From NCBI RefSeq assembly GCF_900099695.1, contig NZ_FNCY01000002.1, forward strand, positions 1-64,000: DNA of 64,000 bases, read 5' to 3'. How positions within the stretch are numbered: the first letter of the stretch is position 1; every line of letters starts with the position of its first letter. The translations under genes and the position numbers were made by a program. Shown here in pieces: positions 1 to 10,947 of this stretch. The notes under the pieces were generated by a model. That model was not told where the DNA came from and made no database searches. It saw only the letters and a program-made list of their open reading frames with translations. The stretch is from Propionivibrio dicarboxylicus. Lineage in GTDB: Bacteria > Pseudomonadota > Gammaproteobacteria > Burkholderiales > Rhodocyclaceae.

Positions 1-383
1 AGTTCGTGCCGAAACCTCCCGGCATTCTCCAGCGCATCATCGTCCAGGCCCGCTGGTACGCCATCGGCATCTTCCGCGACGAGCCCCATCCACACGAGCC
101 CTCTCCCGCCGAGCACTTCAATGCCCTCCAGGCCATCACCTACTGGAAGGTCATGTACCTGCTCATGCCGCTCATCCTCATCACCGGACTCATCTATCTC
201 TATCCCGAGTTCGCCCCGGACAGCCTCTTCGGCTTCGACGGCCTTCTCCCCGTCGCCATGCTCCATTACCTCGCCGCCGTCGCTATCCTCCTCTTCATGC
301 TTTCCCACATCTATCTCGGCACCACCGGCAAAACCGTCGGCCAGATGTTCAAGATGATGTTCACCGGTTGGCACGAACACTAG
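1..383 (+). CDS. Cytochrome b561-type membrane subunit, C-terminal part (partial)
   Basis: The frame is open from base 3 and enters from outside the window, so only about the last 126 codons are present. Two hydrophobic helices are visible (about residues 48-68 and 82-104 of the fragment). The last one carries two histidines 14 residues apart (HYLAAV...LSHIYLG). This is the spacing of the heme-b ligands in the formate dehydrogenase gamma, thiosulfate reductase and Ni-hydrogenase cytochrome b family. It probably passes electrons between the quinone pool and a periplasmic partner. The next gene is a small cytochrome c, a likely functional partner. The GTG at base 6 is internal rather than a start. 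The family is fairly secure; the enzyme complex it belongs to lies outside the window. Confidence 0.7.
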   Translation, partial: FVPKPPGILQRIIVQARWYAIGIFRDEPHPHEPSPAEHFNALQAITYWKVMYLLMPLILITGLIYLYPEFAPDSLFGFDGLLPVAMLHYLAAVAILLFMLSHIYLGTTGKTVGQMFKMMFTGWHEH

Positions 384-430
384 TCCTTGCCGCCTTCCTT
401 CAACCCCTCATCGATCCCCGGAGTCCTCCC

Positions 431-772
431 ATGAAAACCTCCCTCATCATCTCCTCCCTCGGCTTCGCCGCCGCCATCGCCTTCTCGCCCCTCTCCCATG
501 CCGCCGACGCCGCCGCAGGCGAAGCCCTGGCCAAGAAGGAAGGCTGTCTCAAGTGCCATGCCATCGACAAGAAAAAAGATGCCGAATCCCTCAAGGGCAT
601 CGCCAAAAAATTCGCCGGCAAGCCCGACGCCGAAGCCAAAATCATGACCCAGATCACCTCCGGCGCTAAAGTCAAACTCGAGGACGGCTCCGAAGACGAA
701 CACAAAATCGTCAAAACCAAGGACAAGGCCGAACTCTCCAACATGATCCAGTGGATCCTCTCCCTCAAATAA
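431..772 (+). CDS. Small periplasmic class I c-type cytochrome
   Basis: A 113-residue protein with a clear Sec signal peptide (MKTSLIISSLGFAAA, cleavage after SHA near residue 23) and one heme-binding site, CLKCH, at about residue 39. It is rich in Lys and Glu and ends in MIQWILSLK, the usual C-terminal helix of class I monoheme cytochromes. It should carry electrons in the periplasm. The start at 431 was chosen over an upstream in-frame ATG because the signal peptide begins here. It lies 47 bp behind the cytochrome b gene and is probably co-transcribed with it. Confidence 0.8.
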   Translation: MKTSLIISSLGFAAAIAFSPLSHAADAAAGEALAKKEGCLKCHAIDKKKDAESLKGIAKKFAGKPDAEAKIMTQITSGAKVKLEDGSEDEHKIVKTKDKAELSNMIQWILSLK

Positions 773-863
773 ACCCCGCAACAACACCTCTGCGTGCCTA
801 GGGCGCGTCTCAATCCAGCAGTTAGTTGAGAACACACCCTAACAGCACGCAGAGCCTGCGGTC

Positions 864-1795
864 ATGACACACAACATCATTTCCATTAGCGGCCTTTCCA
901 AGACCTACCCCAAGGGCTTCGAGGCGCTGCGCAATATCCATCTCGACATCCGCCAGGGCGAACTCTTCGCCTTGCTCGGCCCCAACGGCGCAGGAAAGAC
1001 GACGCTGATCAACCTGATCTGCGGCATCGTGCGCCCCACCGTGGGCAGCGTCAGCGTCGGCGGTTTCGACATCATCACCCGCTACAAGCAGGCGCGCGCG
1101 ATGATCGGCCTGGTGCCGCAGGAACTTACCACGGACGCTTTCGAGACGGTCTGGGCGACCGTCTGCTACACGCGCGGGCTGTTCGGCAAACGCCCCGACC
1201 CGGCCTATCTTGAAAAACTGTTGCGCGACCTGTCGCTCTGGGAAAAGAAGGACAGCCAGATCGTCACGCTTTCGGGCGGCATGAAACGGCGTGTGCTGAT
1301 CGCCAAGGCGCTCTCGCACCAACCGCACGTCCTGTTTCTCGACGAACCGACCGCCGGCGTGGACGTCGCCCTGCGGCGCGACATGTGGCAACTCGTGCGC
1401 GATTTGCGCAATGCCGGTGTCACGATCATCCTGACGACGCATTACATCGAGGAAGCCGAGGAGATGGCCGATCGCATCGGCGTCATCCGCAAGGGCGAAC
1501 TGATCCTCGTCGAAGACAAGGTCGAGTTGATGCGCAAACTCGGCATGAAGCGACTGTCATTGCAACTGGCCGAGCCGATGACAGCGATTCCGCCGAGCTT
1601 GGCCGGCTATGGACTCGAACTCTCGCCGGACGGCAACGTATTGACCTACACCTACGACAGTCAAAGCGAACGCGGCATGATCGCCGCGCTGCTCGACACC
1701 CTGAACCGGCTCGGCATCGCCTTTCACGACCTCAACACTTCGCAACGCTCGCTCGAAGACATCTTCGTCAGCCTCGTGCACGAGGATGCTGCGCC

Positions 1796-1799
<4 letters not shown>
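864..1799 (+). CDS. ABC-2 type exporter, ATP-binding protein (YadG-like)
   Basis: A 311-residue ATPase subunit. Walker A is GPNGAGKTT (about residues 38-46), the signature is LSGGMKRR (about 138-145), and Walker B is [12 protein letters not shown] (about 157-168). The [11 protein letters not shown] switch region follows. Throughout, including the FETV stretch and the [12 protein letters not shown] tail, it resembles E. coli YadG. The stop codon overlaps the start of the permease gene (ATGA), so the two are translationally coupled and form one exporter. The substrate cannot be read from sequence. Confidence 0.88.
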
Positions 1800-2557
<758 letters not shown>

Positions 2558-2594
2558 GACTGGCGATAGCCGGCAGGCCCGCCTTTATGGGAGA

Positions 2595-3506
2595 ATGCCA
2601 GACATTCGCTCTTACTTCGGAGTCTTGGAGATGCTTGACCAGCCACTGCCGGATCTCGATGCCTGGATCGCTTTTTTCAGCGAAGCCGAATTGCCGATTC
2701 TTCGGCAGACTGGACGTCGCCTCGAAGAAGCGCAAGTCGATATCGACAAGCTCAATGGACGCGACATCGCAACCATCGTCTTGCAAGACCCCTTGATGGC
2801 CGTCCGCGTCCTCTCCTACATTCAGCCTTTGAGCAGCAAGCGACTGCATTCCGACATCACCAACATCGGTAATGCCATCATGATGCAGGGCGTTTATCCG
2901 TTTTTCGCCAACATCGGTACGCCACCGACGATCGAAACCATGCTGCGTGCCGAACCGCAAGCGCTGCTCGGCGTTCTCCAGGTCATCCGGCGCGCCCAGC
3001 GCGCATCACGCTACGCGCACGACTGGGCTTTCGACCGTCATGACATGAACATTGACGAGGTCACACTCGCAGCCCTCCTGCACGACCTGCCGGAAACCCT
3101 GCTGTGGTGTTTCGCGCCAAAACTGGCGATGGCCATCCGTGACCAGCAGCAAGCCGATCCCAAGTTGCGCAGCGCCATGGCACAAGAAAAAGTGCTCGGC
3201 ATCCGCCTCGTCGACATGCTGCTCGCGCTCTGCGACGTCTGGCATCTGCCAAATCTGCTCAGGACGCTGATGGACGACAACAACGCGCACATCCCGCGCG
3301 TTCAGAACGTCACTTTGGCCGTCAATCTGGCGCGCCACTCGGTCAACGGCTGGGAAAACCAGGGACTTCACGAAGACTTTGCCGGCATCGAAAAACTCAT
3401 GCGGCTCGACCGCGAGACGCTGCTCAAGCGACTGGACGTCCCCGAAGACTTCCGCCCGCGTTTCATGACGCCAGCCGAGACCGGCGGCGAAACGCCACCG
3501 GTCTGA
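2595..3506 (+). CDS. HDOD domain protein
   Basis: A 303-residue soluble protein. The first ~110 residues carry an HDOD-like pattern: DIATIVLQDPLMAVRVLSYIQ, then SDITNIGNAIMMQGV. The middle holds a degenerate HD-type core (DEVTLAALLHDLPETLLW). HDOD proteins are non-catalytic HD-fold modules often linked to signalling, but the output here is unknown. The start is uncertain: ATG 2595 and ATG 2631 both have a purine stretch too close for an ideal ribosome-binding site. It follows the YadGH pair by 37 bp and could be read through from it. Confidence 0.72.
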   Translation: MPDIRSYFGVLEMLDQPLPDLDAWIAFFSEAELPILRQTGRRLEEAQVDIDKLNGRDIATIVLQDPLMAVRVLSYIQPLSSKRLHSDITNIGNAIMMQGVYPFFANIGTPPTIETMLRAEPQALLGVLQVIRRAQRASRYAHDWAFDRHDMNIDEVTLAALLHDLPETLLWCFAPKLAMAIRDQQQADPKLRSAMAQEKVLGIRLVDMLLALCDVWHLPNLLRTLMDDNNAHIPRVQNVTLAVNLARHSVNGWENQGLHEDFAGIEKLMRLDRETLLKRLDVPEDFRPRFMTPAETGGETPPV

Positions 3507-3519
3507 ATTCGCGTTTCGT

Positions 3520-4308
3520 TTAGCCGCCGAACGCCGGTTTACGCTTCTCGACGAAGGCTTTCACGCCTTCCAACCCGTCCGCCGAACGACTCAACTCGGC
3601 GATCTGCCGCGTTTCCCGCTCCATCTGGGACTCCAGCGAGTCGTTTGCCGACAGCAGCAGCAATTTTTTGACGCCGCCCATGGCGCGCGTCGCGCCGCGC
3701 GCCAACTGCATGGCCAGGGCATCCACCGATTCGCTCAATTCAGCCGCCGGAACGACCCGATTGACCAAACCCCACTCGAGCGCTTCTGGCGCCTTCAGCA
3801 CACGGTTGGTCAGGAACAATTCCATCGCCCGGCGACGTCCGATCAGGCGCGGCAAATAGTAAGTGGCGCTGCCGTCAGGAGTCAGCCCGATCTGCGTGTA
3901 GGCGCTGGTAAAGACCGCCGTATCGGCAGCGATGGCGAGATCGCAGGCGGCGGCAAGGCTCAGCCCCGCACCGGCGGCCACCCCATTCACTGCGGCGATG
4001 ACCGGCGCATCCATCCACGCCAGCCGTGAAATCGCCTGATGCAGATAACCGGTGATTTCCTTGATCAGCAGATCGACTGTTTCCGGCTGTGCGGCGAACG
4101 AGGCCACGTCGCCGCCGGCGCAGAAAGCCTTGCTACCGGCACCGGTGATGATCACCGCACGCACGGAACGATCGGAACCGCAACGATTGACGATATCGCA
4201 CAGTTCCCGGGCGCTCTCCAGGTCGATCGAATTGAAGGCTTTCTCTCGGGAAATCGTGATGCGGGCAATCTGTGCGTCGACGCAATAATCGAAATTTTGG
4301 TAATTCAC
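3520..4308 (-). CDS. Enoyl-CoA hydratase/isomerase family protein (PaaG-like)
   Basis: A 262-residue crotonase-fold protein. It has the CoA and oxyanion-hole segments AFCAGGDV (about 60-67) and NGVAAGAGLSLAAACDLAIA (about 107-126). The active-site loop reads IGLTPDGSATYYLPRLIG, with an Asp where the PaaG-type isomerases have Asp. The likely activity is therefore isomerisation or hydration of an acyl-CoA with PaaG-like chemistry, but the substrate is unknown and no paa gene lies nearby. A good ribosome-binding site (GGAGAG) precedes the ATG. It lies 66 bp after recN on the same strand. Confidence 0.82.
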   Translation of the reverse strand: MNYQNFDYCVDAQIARITISREKAFNSIDLESARELCDIVNRCGSDRSVRAVIITGAGSKAFCAGGDVASFAAQPETVDLLIKEITGYLHQAISRLAWMDAPVIAAVNGVAAGAGLSLAAACDLAIAADTAVFTSAYTQIGLTPDGSATYYLPRLIGRRRAMELFLTNRVLKAPEALEWGLVNRVVPAAELSESVDALAMQLARGATRAMGGVKKLLLLSANDSLESQMERETRQIAELSRSADGLEGVKAFVEKRKPAFGG

Positions 4309-4374
4309 GGAACACTCTCCTCAATAGCCTGGGTTGATCGCAGTAAGGCGCCAGCGGGCAATGGGTCGGCAGCC

Positions 4375-6036
4375 TTATTCGCCGCCGCCGAGCATTTCTC
4401 GTGCGTGCCGGCGCGTGATCTCGGTAATTTCAACGCCGCCCAGCATGCGGGCGATTTCCTCGACCCGTGCCGACGCTTCCAGCGTTTCGACACGGCTGCG
4501 AATGACACCATCCTGAGCCGACTTCGCCACTTGCCATTGCCAGTTCGCCCGCGCTGCCACCTGCGGCAAATGCGTCACGCACAACACCTGTCGCTCCTGC
4601 CCCAATTCACGCAGCAGCCGACCGACGACCTCGGCGACGCCGCCGCCGATACCGACATCGACCTCGTCGAACACCAGGGTCGGAACGCTCGCCGCCTTGG
4701 CCGTCACCACCTGTATCGCCAGACTGATACGCGACAACTCGCCGCCCGAGGCCACTTTTGCCAAGGGCCGCGCTTCACTGCCGGCAAGACCGGCGATCCG
4801 GAATTCGACCTGCTCGAGTCCGCTCGACGCGCCCCCCTCGACCGGTACCAGCCCGACCTCAAACCGGCCTCCGCCGAGTGCCAATTGCTGCATGACACGA
4901 CTGACCGCGTCGCCGAGTTCCTTTGCCGCTTTTAGACGCGACTTAGACAAGCGCGTCGCAACCGCGTCGTACTGCTTGTGCGCAGAGGCGACACGTGCGG
5001 CGAGCAACTCCACATCGGCCGCCTCGCCGAGTGCCGACAGGCGCGCCTGCCAACGATCGAGCAAGGCCGGCAAAGCCTCTGGCGCGACGCGAAACTTGCG
5101 CGCGCAGGAGAGCACCGCTTCGATCCGGCGTTCGACCTCGCCCAAGCGCTGCGGGTCCAGATCCATCCGGTCGGCATAGCGACGCAAGGCCGACACCGCT
5201 TCAGCAAGTTCTGTCTGCGCCGAGGCCACCTGCGCAGCGATCTCTCCAAGACCGGCGTCGTAGGCAAGTAGATCGTCGAGGCGACGAACGACCGCGTCGA
5301 TTTGTCCTTCGCAGGCGCCTTCCTCCTCGGACAGGATTCCCAACGCGAAGCGCGCCCCGTCGGCCAGGCTGGCCGCATGTGCGAGCCGTTTGTGCTCGAC
5401 GTTCAATCCATCCCATTCATCTGCCGAAACGCCGAGGGCCGACAATTCCCGGCATTGCCACTCAAGCTGCTCGCGCTCCTGGATGATCGCGTCCGCCCCG
5501 GCCGATGCCGCGTCGAGCTGGCTCTGCGCTTCCCGCCACTGACGCCATGCCGTAGCGACCTCCTCCGCCAGCGGCATCAAGCCGGCATGCTCATCGAGCA
5601 GGCTGCGCTGCACCTCCCGGCGCAATAACGACTGGTGCGCATGCTGTCCATGAATATCGACCAGCGCCTCGGCAACCTCGCGCAACTGCTGGACCGTCAC
5701 CGGCGAACCACAGAGATAGGCGCGCGAACGCCCGTTCGTATCGACAACCCGACGCAGGATCAGGACGCCGTCGTCGCATTCGAGGTCAAGCTCACGCAAC
5801 CAGGCAATGACCGCCGAGGAATCGGCCACCTCGAACTCGGCACTGACCTCGGCACGCTCTGCCCCGGCCCGAATCCAGCCGGTGTCGGCGCGTTCGCCGA
5901 GGACGAAGGCCAGCGCATCGACGAGAATCGACTTGCCCGCCCCGGTTTCCCCGGTCAGGGCGCCGAAACCCCGCTGAAAATCCAGTTCAAGCCGATCGAC
6001 AAGGACAAAATCGCGGATCGTCAGGCGCAGCAACAT
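4375..6036 (-). CDS. recN: DNA repair protein RecN
   Basis: A 553-residue SMC-like ATPase, the same size as E. coli RecN. Walker A is GETGAGKS near residue 29. The centre is a long coiled coil rich in Glu, Ala and Arg. The C-terminal ATPase half has VASGGELSRISLAIQ (signature) and VFDEVDVGIGGGVAE (Walker B region). It acts in double-strand break repair. The open frame extends upstream to 6312, but the family start is MLLRLTIRDFVL at 6036, 2 nt after the nadK stop, so the two genes form one transcript. Confidence 0.95.
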   Translation of the reverse strand: MLLRLTIRDFVLVDRLELDFQRGFGALTGETGAGKSILVDALAFVLGERADTGWIRAGAERAEVSAEFEVADSSAVIAWLRELDLECDDGVLILRRVVDTNGRSRAYLCGSPVTVQQLREVAEALVDIHGQHAHQSLLRREVQRSLLDEHAGLMPLAEEVATAWRQWREAQSQLDAASAGADAIIQEREQLEWQCRELSALGVSADEWDGLNVEHKRLAHAASLADGARFALGILSEEEGACEGQIDAVVRRLDDLLAYDAGLGEIAAQVASAQTELAEAVSALRRYADRMDLDPQRLGEVERRIEAVLSCARKFRVAPEALPALLDRWQARLSALGEAADVELLAARVASAHKQYDAVATRLSKSRLKAAKELGDAVSRVMQQLALGGGRFEVGLVPVEGGASSGLEQVEFRIAGLAGSEARPLAKVASGGELSRISLAIQVVTAKAASVPTLVFDEVDVGIGGGVAEVVGRLLRELGQERQVLCVTHLPQVAARANWQWQVAKSAQDGVIRSRVETLEASARVEEIARMLGGVEITEITRRHAREMLGGGE

Positions 6037-6038
6037 CG

Positions 6039-6977
6039 TCAGTCGTCCCCTTGGTCGCCGTGCTTGAGAATCTGCGGCAATTCGCTCCAGTGGAGTTTTT
6101 CGCGAAGCATCGCGAAATAACTGTAGCCCGGCGGATGCAGCAGGCAGATCGAAAATTTGGAACGACGAATGCGGACCACGTCCTCGGTACGCAGATCGAA
6201 GGTCACCTGCCCATCGAAGTGGGCACGGGAATCGATCGCCTGGCGGATGCGGATCTCGATTTCGTTGCGGTCGCTGACGAGAATCGGACGATTGGTCAGC
6301 GAATGCGGACACAAGGGCACCAGCGCGATGCCGGACACCTGCGGATGCTGAATCGGACCGTTCGCCGACAGGGCATAGGCGGTCGAGCCGGTCGGTGTCG
6401 AGACGATCAGACCGTCGGATCGCAGGGTGAAGACGAATTCATTGTCAATGTACAACTGGAACTCGATCAGACGGCCGATCGGCCCCTTGTCGACGACGAC
6501 CTCATTGAGCGCCAGGCTGGACGCGACTTTCTCGCCGCCGCGGAAGACCTCGGCTTCGAGCAAGAGACGCGTTTCCGGTTTGAATTTTCCGGCCAGCAGA
6601 TCATCCATGGCGGCGAGCATGTCGCTGCGCGCGATGTCGGTCATGAAGCCGAGCCGACCCTGGTTAACGCCGACCAGCGGCACGCAATAATGTGCCAACT
6701 GCCGTGCCGCATTCAGCATGGTGCCGTCGCCGCCGAGCACGATGGCCACATCGGCACGCTGACCGATCCCGGCGAAATCACAACGCTCCCAGCGGTCAAA
6801 TTCGGGCGACGACGCGCTGTCCGCAGTCGACTTCTCGACGATCACCGTCAGACCGCGACGTTCCAACTCGCGGGCCAGCAAGGACAGGGATTCGGAAATC
6901 TCGCGGCTTTGGTATTTTCCGATCAGAGCAACCGTTTTCGGGTCGAATCGGTAGTGTGTCGGGTGAGCTTCTTCCAT
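6039..6977 (-). CDS. nadK: NAD kinase
   Basis: A 312-residue cytoplasmic enzyme that phosphorylates NAD to NADP. The GGDGTML nucleotide motif is at about residues 80-86. The LNEVVVDKG segment and the glycine-rich [16 protein letters not shown] loop are all present. The start [20 protein letters not shown] matches the beta-/gammaproteobacterial N-terminus. It is read divergently from hrcA across a 102-bp spacer and is followed by recN, a common arrangement in Betaproteobacteria. Confidence 0.96.
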   Translation of the reverse strand: MEEAHPTHYRFDPKTVALIGKYQSREISESLSLLARELERRGLTVIVEKSTADSASSPEFDRWERCDFAGIGQRADVAIVLGGDGTMLNAARQLAHYCVPLVGVNQGRLGFMTDIARSDMLAAMDDLLAGKFKPETRLLLEAEVFRGGEKVASSLALNEVVVDKGPIGRLIEFQLYIDNEFVFTLRSDGLIVSTPTGSTAYALSANGPIQHPQVSGIALVPLCPHSLTNRPILVSDRNEIEIRIRQAIDSRAHFDGQVTFDLRTEDVVRIRRSKFSICLLHPPGYSYFAMLREKLHWSELPQILKHGDQGDD

Positions 6978-7079
6978 GGACGGAATTAAACCACAAACGC
7001 CGGTATTGCGTCCTCATCACGGAAATGCCAATGCTTTTTTATCCGTCATTTCCACCGATTTTTTTGTAGAATCCCTCCC

Positions 7080-8108
7080 ATGCTCGACGACCGCGCCCAA
7101 ACCCTGCTCAAGACCCTGATCGAACGTTACATCGCCGACGGACAGCCGGTCGGATCGCGCGTACTCTCGAAGTACTCCGGACTCGACCTGTCGGCGGCGA
7201 CCGTCCGCAATGTCATGGCAGACCTCGAGGACCTGGGCTTCATCGCCAGTCCGCATACTTCAGCCGGGCGTGTGCCGACGCCTCGAGGCTACCGTTTCTT
7301 CGTCGACCGCCTGCTGACGATGCAACCGCTCGACTCCGACAAGATCCACGCGATCGAAGACCAGTTGCATCCTTCCCAGCCGCAACAACTCATCAGTAGC
7401 GCCTCGAATCTCATCTCGGAACTGACCCATTTCGCCGGTGTGGTGCTGACGCAACGCCGCAAGGCTCCGAAAATACGGCAGATCGAATTCGTCAGCCTGT
7501 CGGAAAAGCGGATTCTGCTGATTCTCGTCACCACCGACGGCGACGTCCAGAACCGGATTCTCTTCGCCGAACGCCCTTATTCGCCGGCCGAACTCGTCAC
7601 CGCCACGAACTATCTCAACCAGTATTTCGCTGGACAAGACTTCGACCACATCCGTCAACGCGTCAAGGAAGACCTGCTCAAACTGCGCGGCGACCTACAG
7701 GCCCTGATGGCGGCCGCGCTCGCGGCCGGCGACGATGCATTGCATCAGGCAGACAGCCAGTACGTCATTTCCGGGGAGCGCAACCTGCTCGAGATCGAGG
7801 AGTTGTCGTCGAACATGAAGCGGCTGCGCGAACTTTTCGATCTTTTCGAGCAGCGCACGGCCATGATGCAACTGCTCGACATGTCACACCGCGCCGACGG
7901 CATCCAGATCTTCATCGGCGGCGAATCGGGACTGGCGCCACTCGACGAGTGCAGTGTCATCGCCGCCCCCTACGCAGTCGACGGACAGATCGTCGGTTCT
8001 GTCGGCGTCATCGGCCCAACCCGCATGGCCTATGAGCGCGTCATTCCGATCGTCGACATCACCGCCAAGCTGCTGTCTTCGGCGCTCACATTCCAGTCGA
8101 ATTCCTGA
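7080..8108 (+). CDS. hrcA: Heat-inducible transcription repressor HrcA
   Basis: A 342-residue repressor. The N-terminal winged helix holds [20 protein letters not shown] and [30 protein letters not shown], the strongly conserved HrcA DNA-binding stretch. A GAF-like middle and the C-terminal [20 protein letters not shown] motif follow. HrcA normally binds CIRCE inverted repeats. I saw no CIRCE in the spacers of this window, so its targets (typically groESL) are probably elsewhere. A TAGAAT -10-like box lies at 7067-7072. No Shine-Dalgarno is evident before the ATG. The stop overlaps the hemH start by one base. Confidence 0.96.
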   Translation: MLDDRAQTLLKTLIERYIADGQPVGSRVLSKYSGLDLSAATVRNVMADLEDLGFIASPHTSAGRVPTPRGYRFFVDRLLTMQPLDSDKIHAIEDQLHPSQPQQLISSASNLISELTHFAGVVLTQRRKAPKIRQIEFVSLSEKRILLILVTTDGDVQNRILFAERPYSPAELVTATNYLNQYFAGQDFDHIRQRVKEDLLKLRGDLQALMAAALAAGDDALHQADSQYVISGERNLLEIEELSSNMKRLRELFDLFEQRTAMMQLLDMSHRADGIQIFIGGESGLAPLDECSVIAAPYAVDGQIVGSVGVIGPTRMAYERVIPIVDITAKLLSSALTFQSNS

Positions 8109-9157
8109 TGCCGCGCTATCTTCCCGAACCGAAAGTACGGCCCGACGTTCCGGGCGGCACCGCCTGCCTGCTGATCAATCTGGGTACGCCCGACGCGCCG
8201 ACGGCGCCGGCAGTACGCCGTTATCTCAAGGAATTCCTCGGTGATCCGCGCGTCGTCGAACTTCCGCGCGCGCTCTGGTGGCTGATTCTCAACGGCATCA
8301 TCCTCAACGTCCGACCGAAGCAATCGGCCAAGAAATACGCGTCGATCTGGACGCCGGAAGGCTCGCCGCTAAGAGTCAATACGGAACGCCAGGCAGAGCA
8401 ACTCCAGATCGCCATGAACGACGCCGGTCTGAACGTCCGGATCGACGTCGCAATGCGGTACGGACAACCGTCGATCGCATCGGTCCTTTCACGACTGAAA
8501 GCCGATGGCTACCAGCGCATCCTGTTGCTTCCGCTCTATCCCCAATATGCCGGCAGCACAACGGCAACGGTGTTCGATGCGGCTTTTGCCTGGGCGACGG
8601 AAACGCGCAACCAACCGGAATTCCGAACGATCCGCAGCTTCGCCGACGACCCCGGCTACATCGCCGCCTTGGCGGCACGCGTCCGCGCCCACTGGACCAA
8701 AGTCGGCCCACCCGGCGACTCGTACCGACTGCTGATGAGCTTTCACGGCATCCCGCGCGCGACGGTCGACCAGGGCGACCCGTATGCTCAGGAATGCTTG
8801 CAGACCGGCGCCAAGCTCGCCGCCGCGCTCGGCCTGACGCCGGATCAGATGCAGGTCACATTCCAATCCCGTTTTGGGCGCGCGCAATGGCTTCAGCCCT
8901 ACACCGCGGAAACACTCGCGACATTCGGCAAGTCGGGGCTGCAGCGCGTTGACGTCATCTGCCCCGGATTCACATCCGACTGCCTGGAAACGCTCGAAGA
9001 AATCGCCATCGAAGGAAAAGCGACCTTCCTAGAATCCGGAGGAAAAGCGTTCCATTACATTCCCTGTCTCAACGACAGCCAGGAATGGATCCAGGCGCTT
9101 GCCGACATTGCCATCCGCCACCTGCAGGGATGGCCGCTCGTCTCCGACAAAACCTGA
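8108..9157 (+). CDS. hemH: Ferrochelatase
   Basis: A 349-residue enzyme inserting Fe(II) into protoporphyrin IX, the last step of heme synthesis. Conserved segments are [19 protein letters not shown] near the N-terminus, the SFHGIP active-site histidine region (about residue 214), the [12 protein letters not shown] segment, and [15 protein letters not shown] near the C-terminus with the conserved glutamates. It starts on the hrcA stop (TGATG), so translation is coupled. The hrcA-hemH pairing is typical of Betaproteobacteria. Confidence 0.96.
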   Translation: MPRYLPEPKVRPDVPGGTACLLINLGTPDAPTAPAVRRYLKEFLGDPRVVELPRALWWLILNGIILNVRPKQSAKKYASIWTPEGSPLRVNTERQAEQLQIAMNDAGLNVRIDVAMRYGQPSIASVLSRLKADGYQRILLLPLYPQYAGSTTATVFDAAFAWATETRNQPEFRTIRSFADDPGYIAALAARVRAHWTKVGPPGDSYRLLMSFHGIPRATVDQGDPYAQECLQTGAKLAAALGLTPDQMQVTFQSRFGRAQWLQPYTAETLATFGKSGLQRVDVICPGFTSDCLETLEEIAIEGKATFLESGGKAFHYIPCLNDSQEWIQALADIAIRHLQGWPLVSDKT

Positions 9158-9425
9158 AGAAGGCGGCAAGGGGACTTCTGCGAAATCGCGGCGTTACATT
9201 TCAACGCCTCAGCACGTCGAGAAAATCGCCTCGTTTTCAGCACGCACCCCCTTTTCGAGATTAGGTAGAACTACTCAGTCGCAAATCGGCACTATGCCTG
9301 ACGTGGCCTGACAACCTGACCTAAAACCCATTGACGGACAAGTCTCCCAAGCATAGAGTTCAAGGCAGTGCCTGCCGCTCTGAACGCGCACTGCACACCA
9401 ATAACATTCACATAAACGAGGAGTC

Positions 9426-10391
9426 ATGAACATGAAACGCAGAACCCTGCTCGCGTCCGCTTTGGTTTTGACTGCCGGCCTCTTTGCCGCTCCGGCCTTT
9501 GCCGCCTTCCCCGAAAAGCCGGTCACCGTCATCTGCCCGTGGACAGCCGGCGGCGGCACTGACGTGCTCTTGCGCGCGCTGTCGAAGGAAGCCGAGAAGT
9601 TCCTCGGCCAGACGATCAACGTCGTCAACCAGACCGGTGGCGCCGGCGCCATCGGCCACAATGCCATTCGCACCGCGCGTCCGGACGGCTACACCGTCGG
9701 CATGATCACCTTCGAGCTCAACTCGCTGCCGCCGCAAGGTCTCGTTCCGTTCACCTGGAAGGACTTCGACCCGCTGATGCGGATCAACTCCGACCCGGCC
9801 GCGCTGACCGTCAAGGCCGACGCGCCCTACAGCACCGTTCGCGGCTTCATGGACTACGCCAAGGCACATCCGGGCGAAATCACCATCGGCAACTCGGCGC
9901 CGGGATCGGTCTGGCACATCGCCGCCGGCCTCGCCGCCGAAAAGACCGGCGTCACGGTCAAGCACGTTCCCTTCGACGGCGCGCAACCCGCAGTCACCGC
10001 GCTCGTCGGCGGTCACATCAAGGCAGTCGCGGTATCGGTCGCCGAAGTGCGCAGCCAGGTTCAGGCGAAGAACCTGAAGATCCTCGGCGTCATGTCGTCC
10101 GAGCGCGACAAGATCTTCCCCGATGTGCCGACCTTCAAGGAACAGGGTGTCGACGTCCAGTTCTACACCTGGCGCGGCCTTGCCCTGCCGAAGGGCGTCC
10201 CGGCCGCCAACAAGGCAAAGATCCTCGACGCCTACAAGAAGGCTTTCGAAACGAAGGACTTCCAGGAATTCGCCGCCAAGGCCTCGCTCAACCTGTCGTA
10301 TCAGGATAGCGCCGAGTTCGCCAAGTTCCTCGACCAGAACTTCAAGGATGTCTCGGCCGTCATGAAGAACCTCGGCCTCGCCAAGAAGTAG
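9426..10391 (+). CDS. TctC-family (Bug) periplasmic solute-binding protein, first TTT system
   Basis: A 321-residue protein with an N-terminal signal peptide (MNMKRRTLLASALVL..., cleavage about AFA-AF near residue 27). The TctC/Bug family start is FPEKPVTVICPWTAGGGTD. The ligand-loop segments TGGAGAIGHNAI and PDGYTVG follow, and GVMSSERDKIFPDVPT lies near the end. It binds a carboxylate-type solute in the periplasm and feeds the TctB/TctA permease encoded next. The substrate cannot be told from sequence. A hairpin terminator directly downstream probably raises its transcript over the permease genes. Confidence 0.92.
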   Translation: MNMKRRTLLASALVLTAGLFAAPAFAAFPEKPVTVICPWTAGGGTDVLLRALSKEAEKFLGQTINVVNQTGGAGAIGHNAIRTARPDGYTVGMITFELNSLPPQGLVPFTWKDFDPLMRINSDPAALTVKADAPYSTVRGFMDYAKAHPGEITIGNSAPGSVWHIAAGLAAEKTGVTVKHVPFDGAQPAVTALVGGHIKAVAVSVAEVRSQVQAKNLKILGVMSSERDKIFPDVPTFKEQGVDVQFYTWRGLALPKGVPAANKAKILDAYKKAFETKDFQEFAAKASLNLSYQDSAEFAKFLDQNFKDVSAVMKNLGLAKK

Positions 10392-10408
10392 AACATCGCA
10401 CCAAACAG

Positions 10409-10435
10409 GGCGGCCGATGTCTGGCCGCCTTTTTT
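10409..10435 (+). terminator. Intra-operon terminator after the binding-protein gene
   Basis: A perfect 7-bp GC stem (GGCGGCC/GGCCGCC, 7-nt loop) is followed by six T. It lies between the binding-protein and permease genes. Partial termination here would make excess binding protein, as is common in ABC and TTT operons. Confidence 0.8.
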
Positions 10436-10471
10436 GTATCGCTTGCAGGCGCTCAAGGAAGTACTCCTGAC

Positions 10472-10936
10472 ATGAAAAAAGCAGACATCATTGGCGGTCT
10501 GATCGGTATTCTGATCGGTCTCTACGCCATCTGGGAAGGCAGCAACATGCCTGAAGACGTGGTCATGAAAATCGGCCCGAGCTTCTTCCCGACCATCCTC
10601 GCCTCGCTCCTGATCATTTTCAGCCTCGTGCTGATCGTCAATGCTCTGCGCGGCAAGAGCAAGGGCGAAGTCACGCCGCTCAAGCTTTCGGACAAAGGCG
10701 TGCAGCGCGGACTGATCACGCTGGTTGCCGCGATCGTCTTCTGCATCGCGCTCGACCCGATCGGTTTCATTCCGACCGCCATCGTCTTTCTTGCCTGCAT
10801 GATGTGGGTGATGGGCAACCGCAAGCCCATGCTGATGATCGTCGTTCCGCCGCTGATAACGCTGTCGATCTGGCTGATCTTCGAAAAAGTGCTCAACCTG
10901 TCGATGCCGGCGGGTTTGCTCATCGATATCCTGTAA
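10472..10936 (+). CDS. TctB-family small permease subunit, first TTT system
   Basis: A 154-residue membrane protein with four hydrophobic segments (starting IIGGLIGILIGLYAI), the normal TctB topology. The KIGPSFFPTILASLLI motif before helix 2 and the conserved GFIPTAIVFLACMMWVMG stretch fit DUF1468/TctB. An AAGGAAG ribosome-binding site precedes the ATG. It lies between the binding protein and the large TctA subunit, 11 nt before the latter. Confidence 0.88.
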   Translation: MKKADIIGGLIGILIGLYAIWEGSNMPEDVVMKIGPSFFPTILASLLIIFSLVLIVNALRGKSKGEVTPLKLSDKGVQRGLITLVAAIVFCIALDPIGFIPTAIVFLACMMWVMGNRKPMLMIVVPPLITLSIWLIFEKVLNLSMPAGLLIDIL

Positions 10937-10947
10937 CAGGAAATATT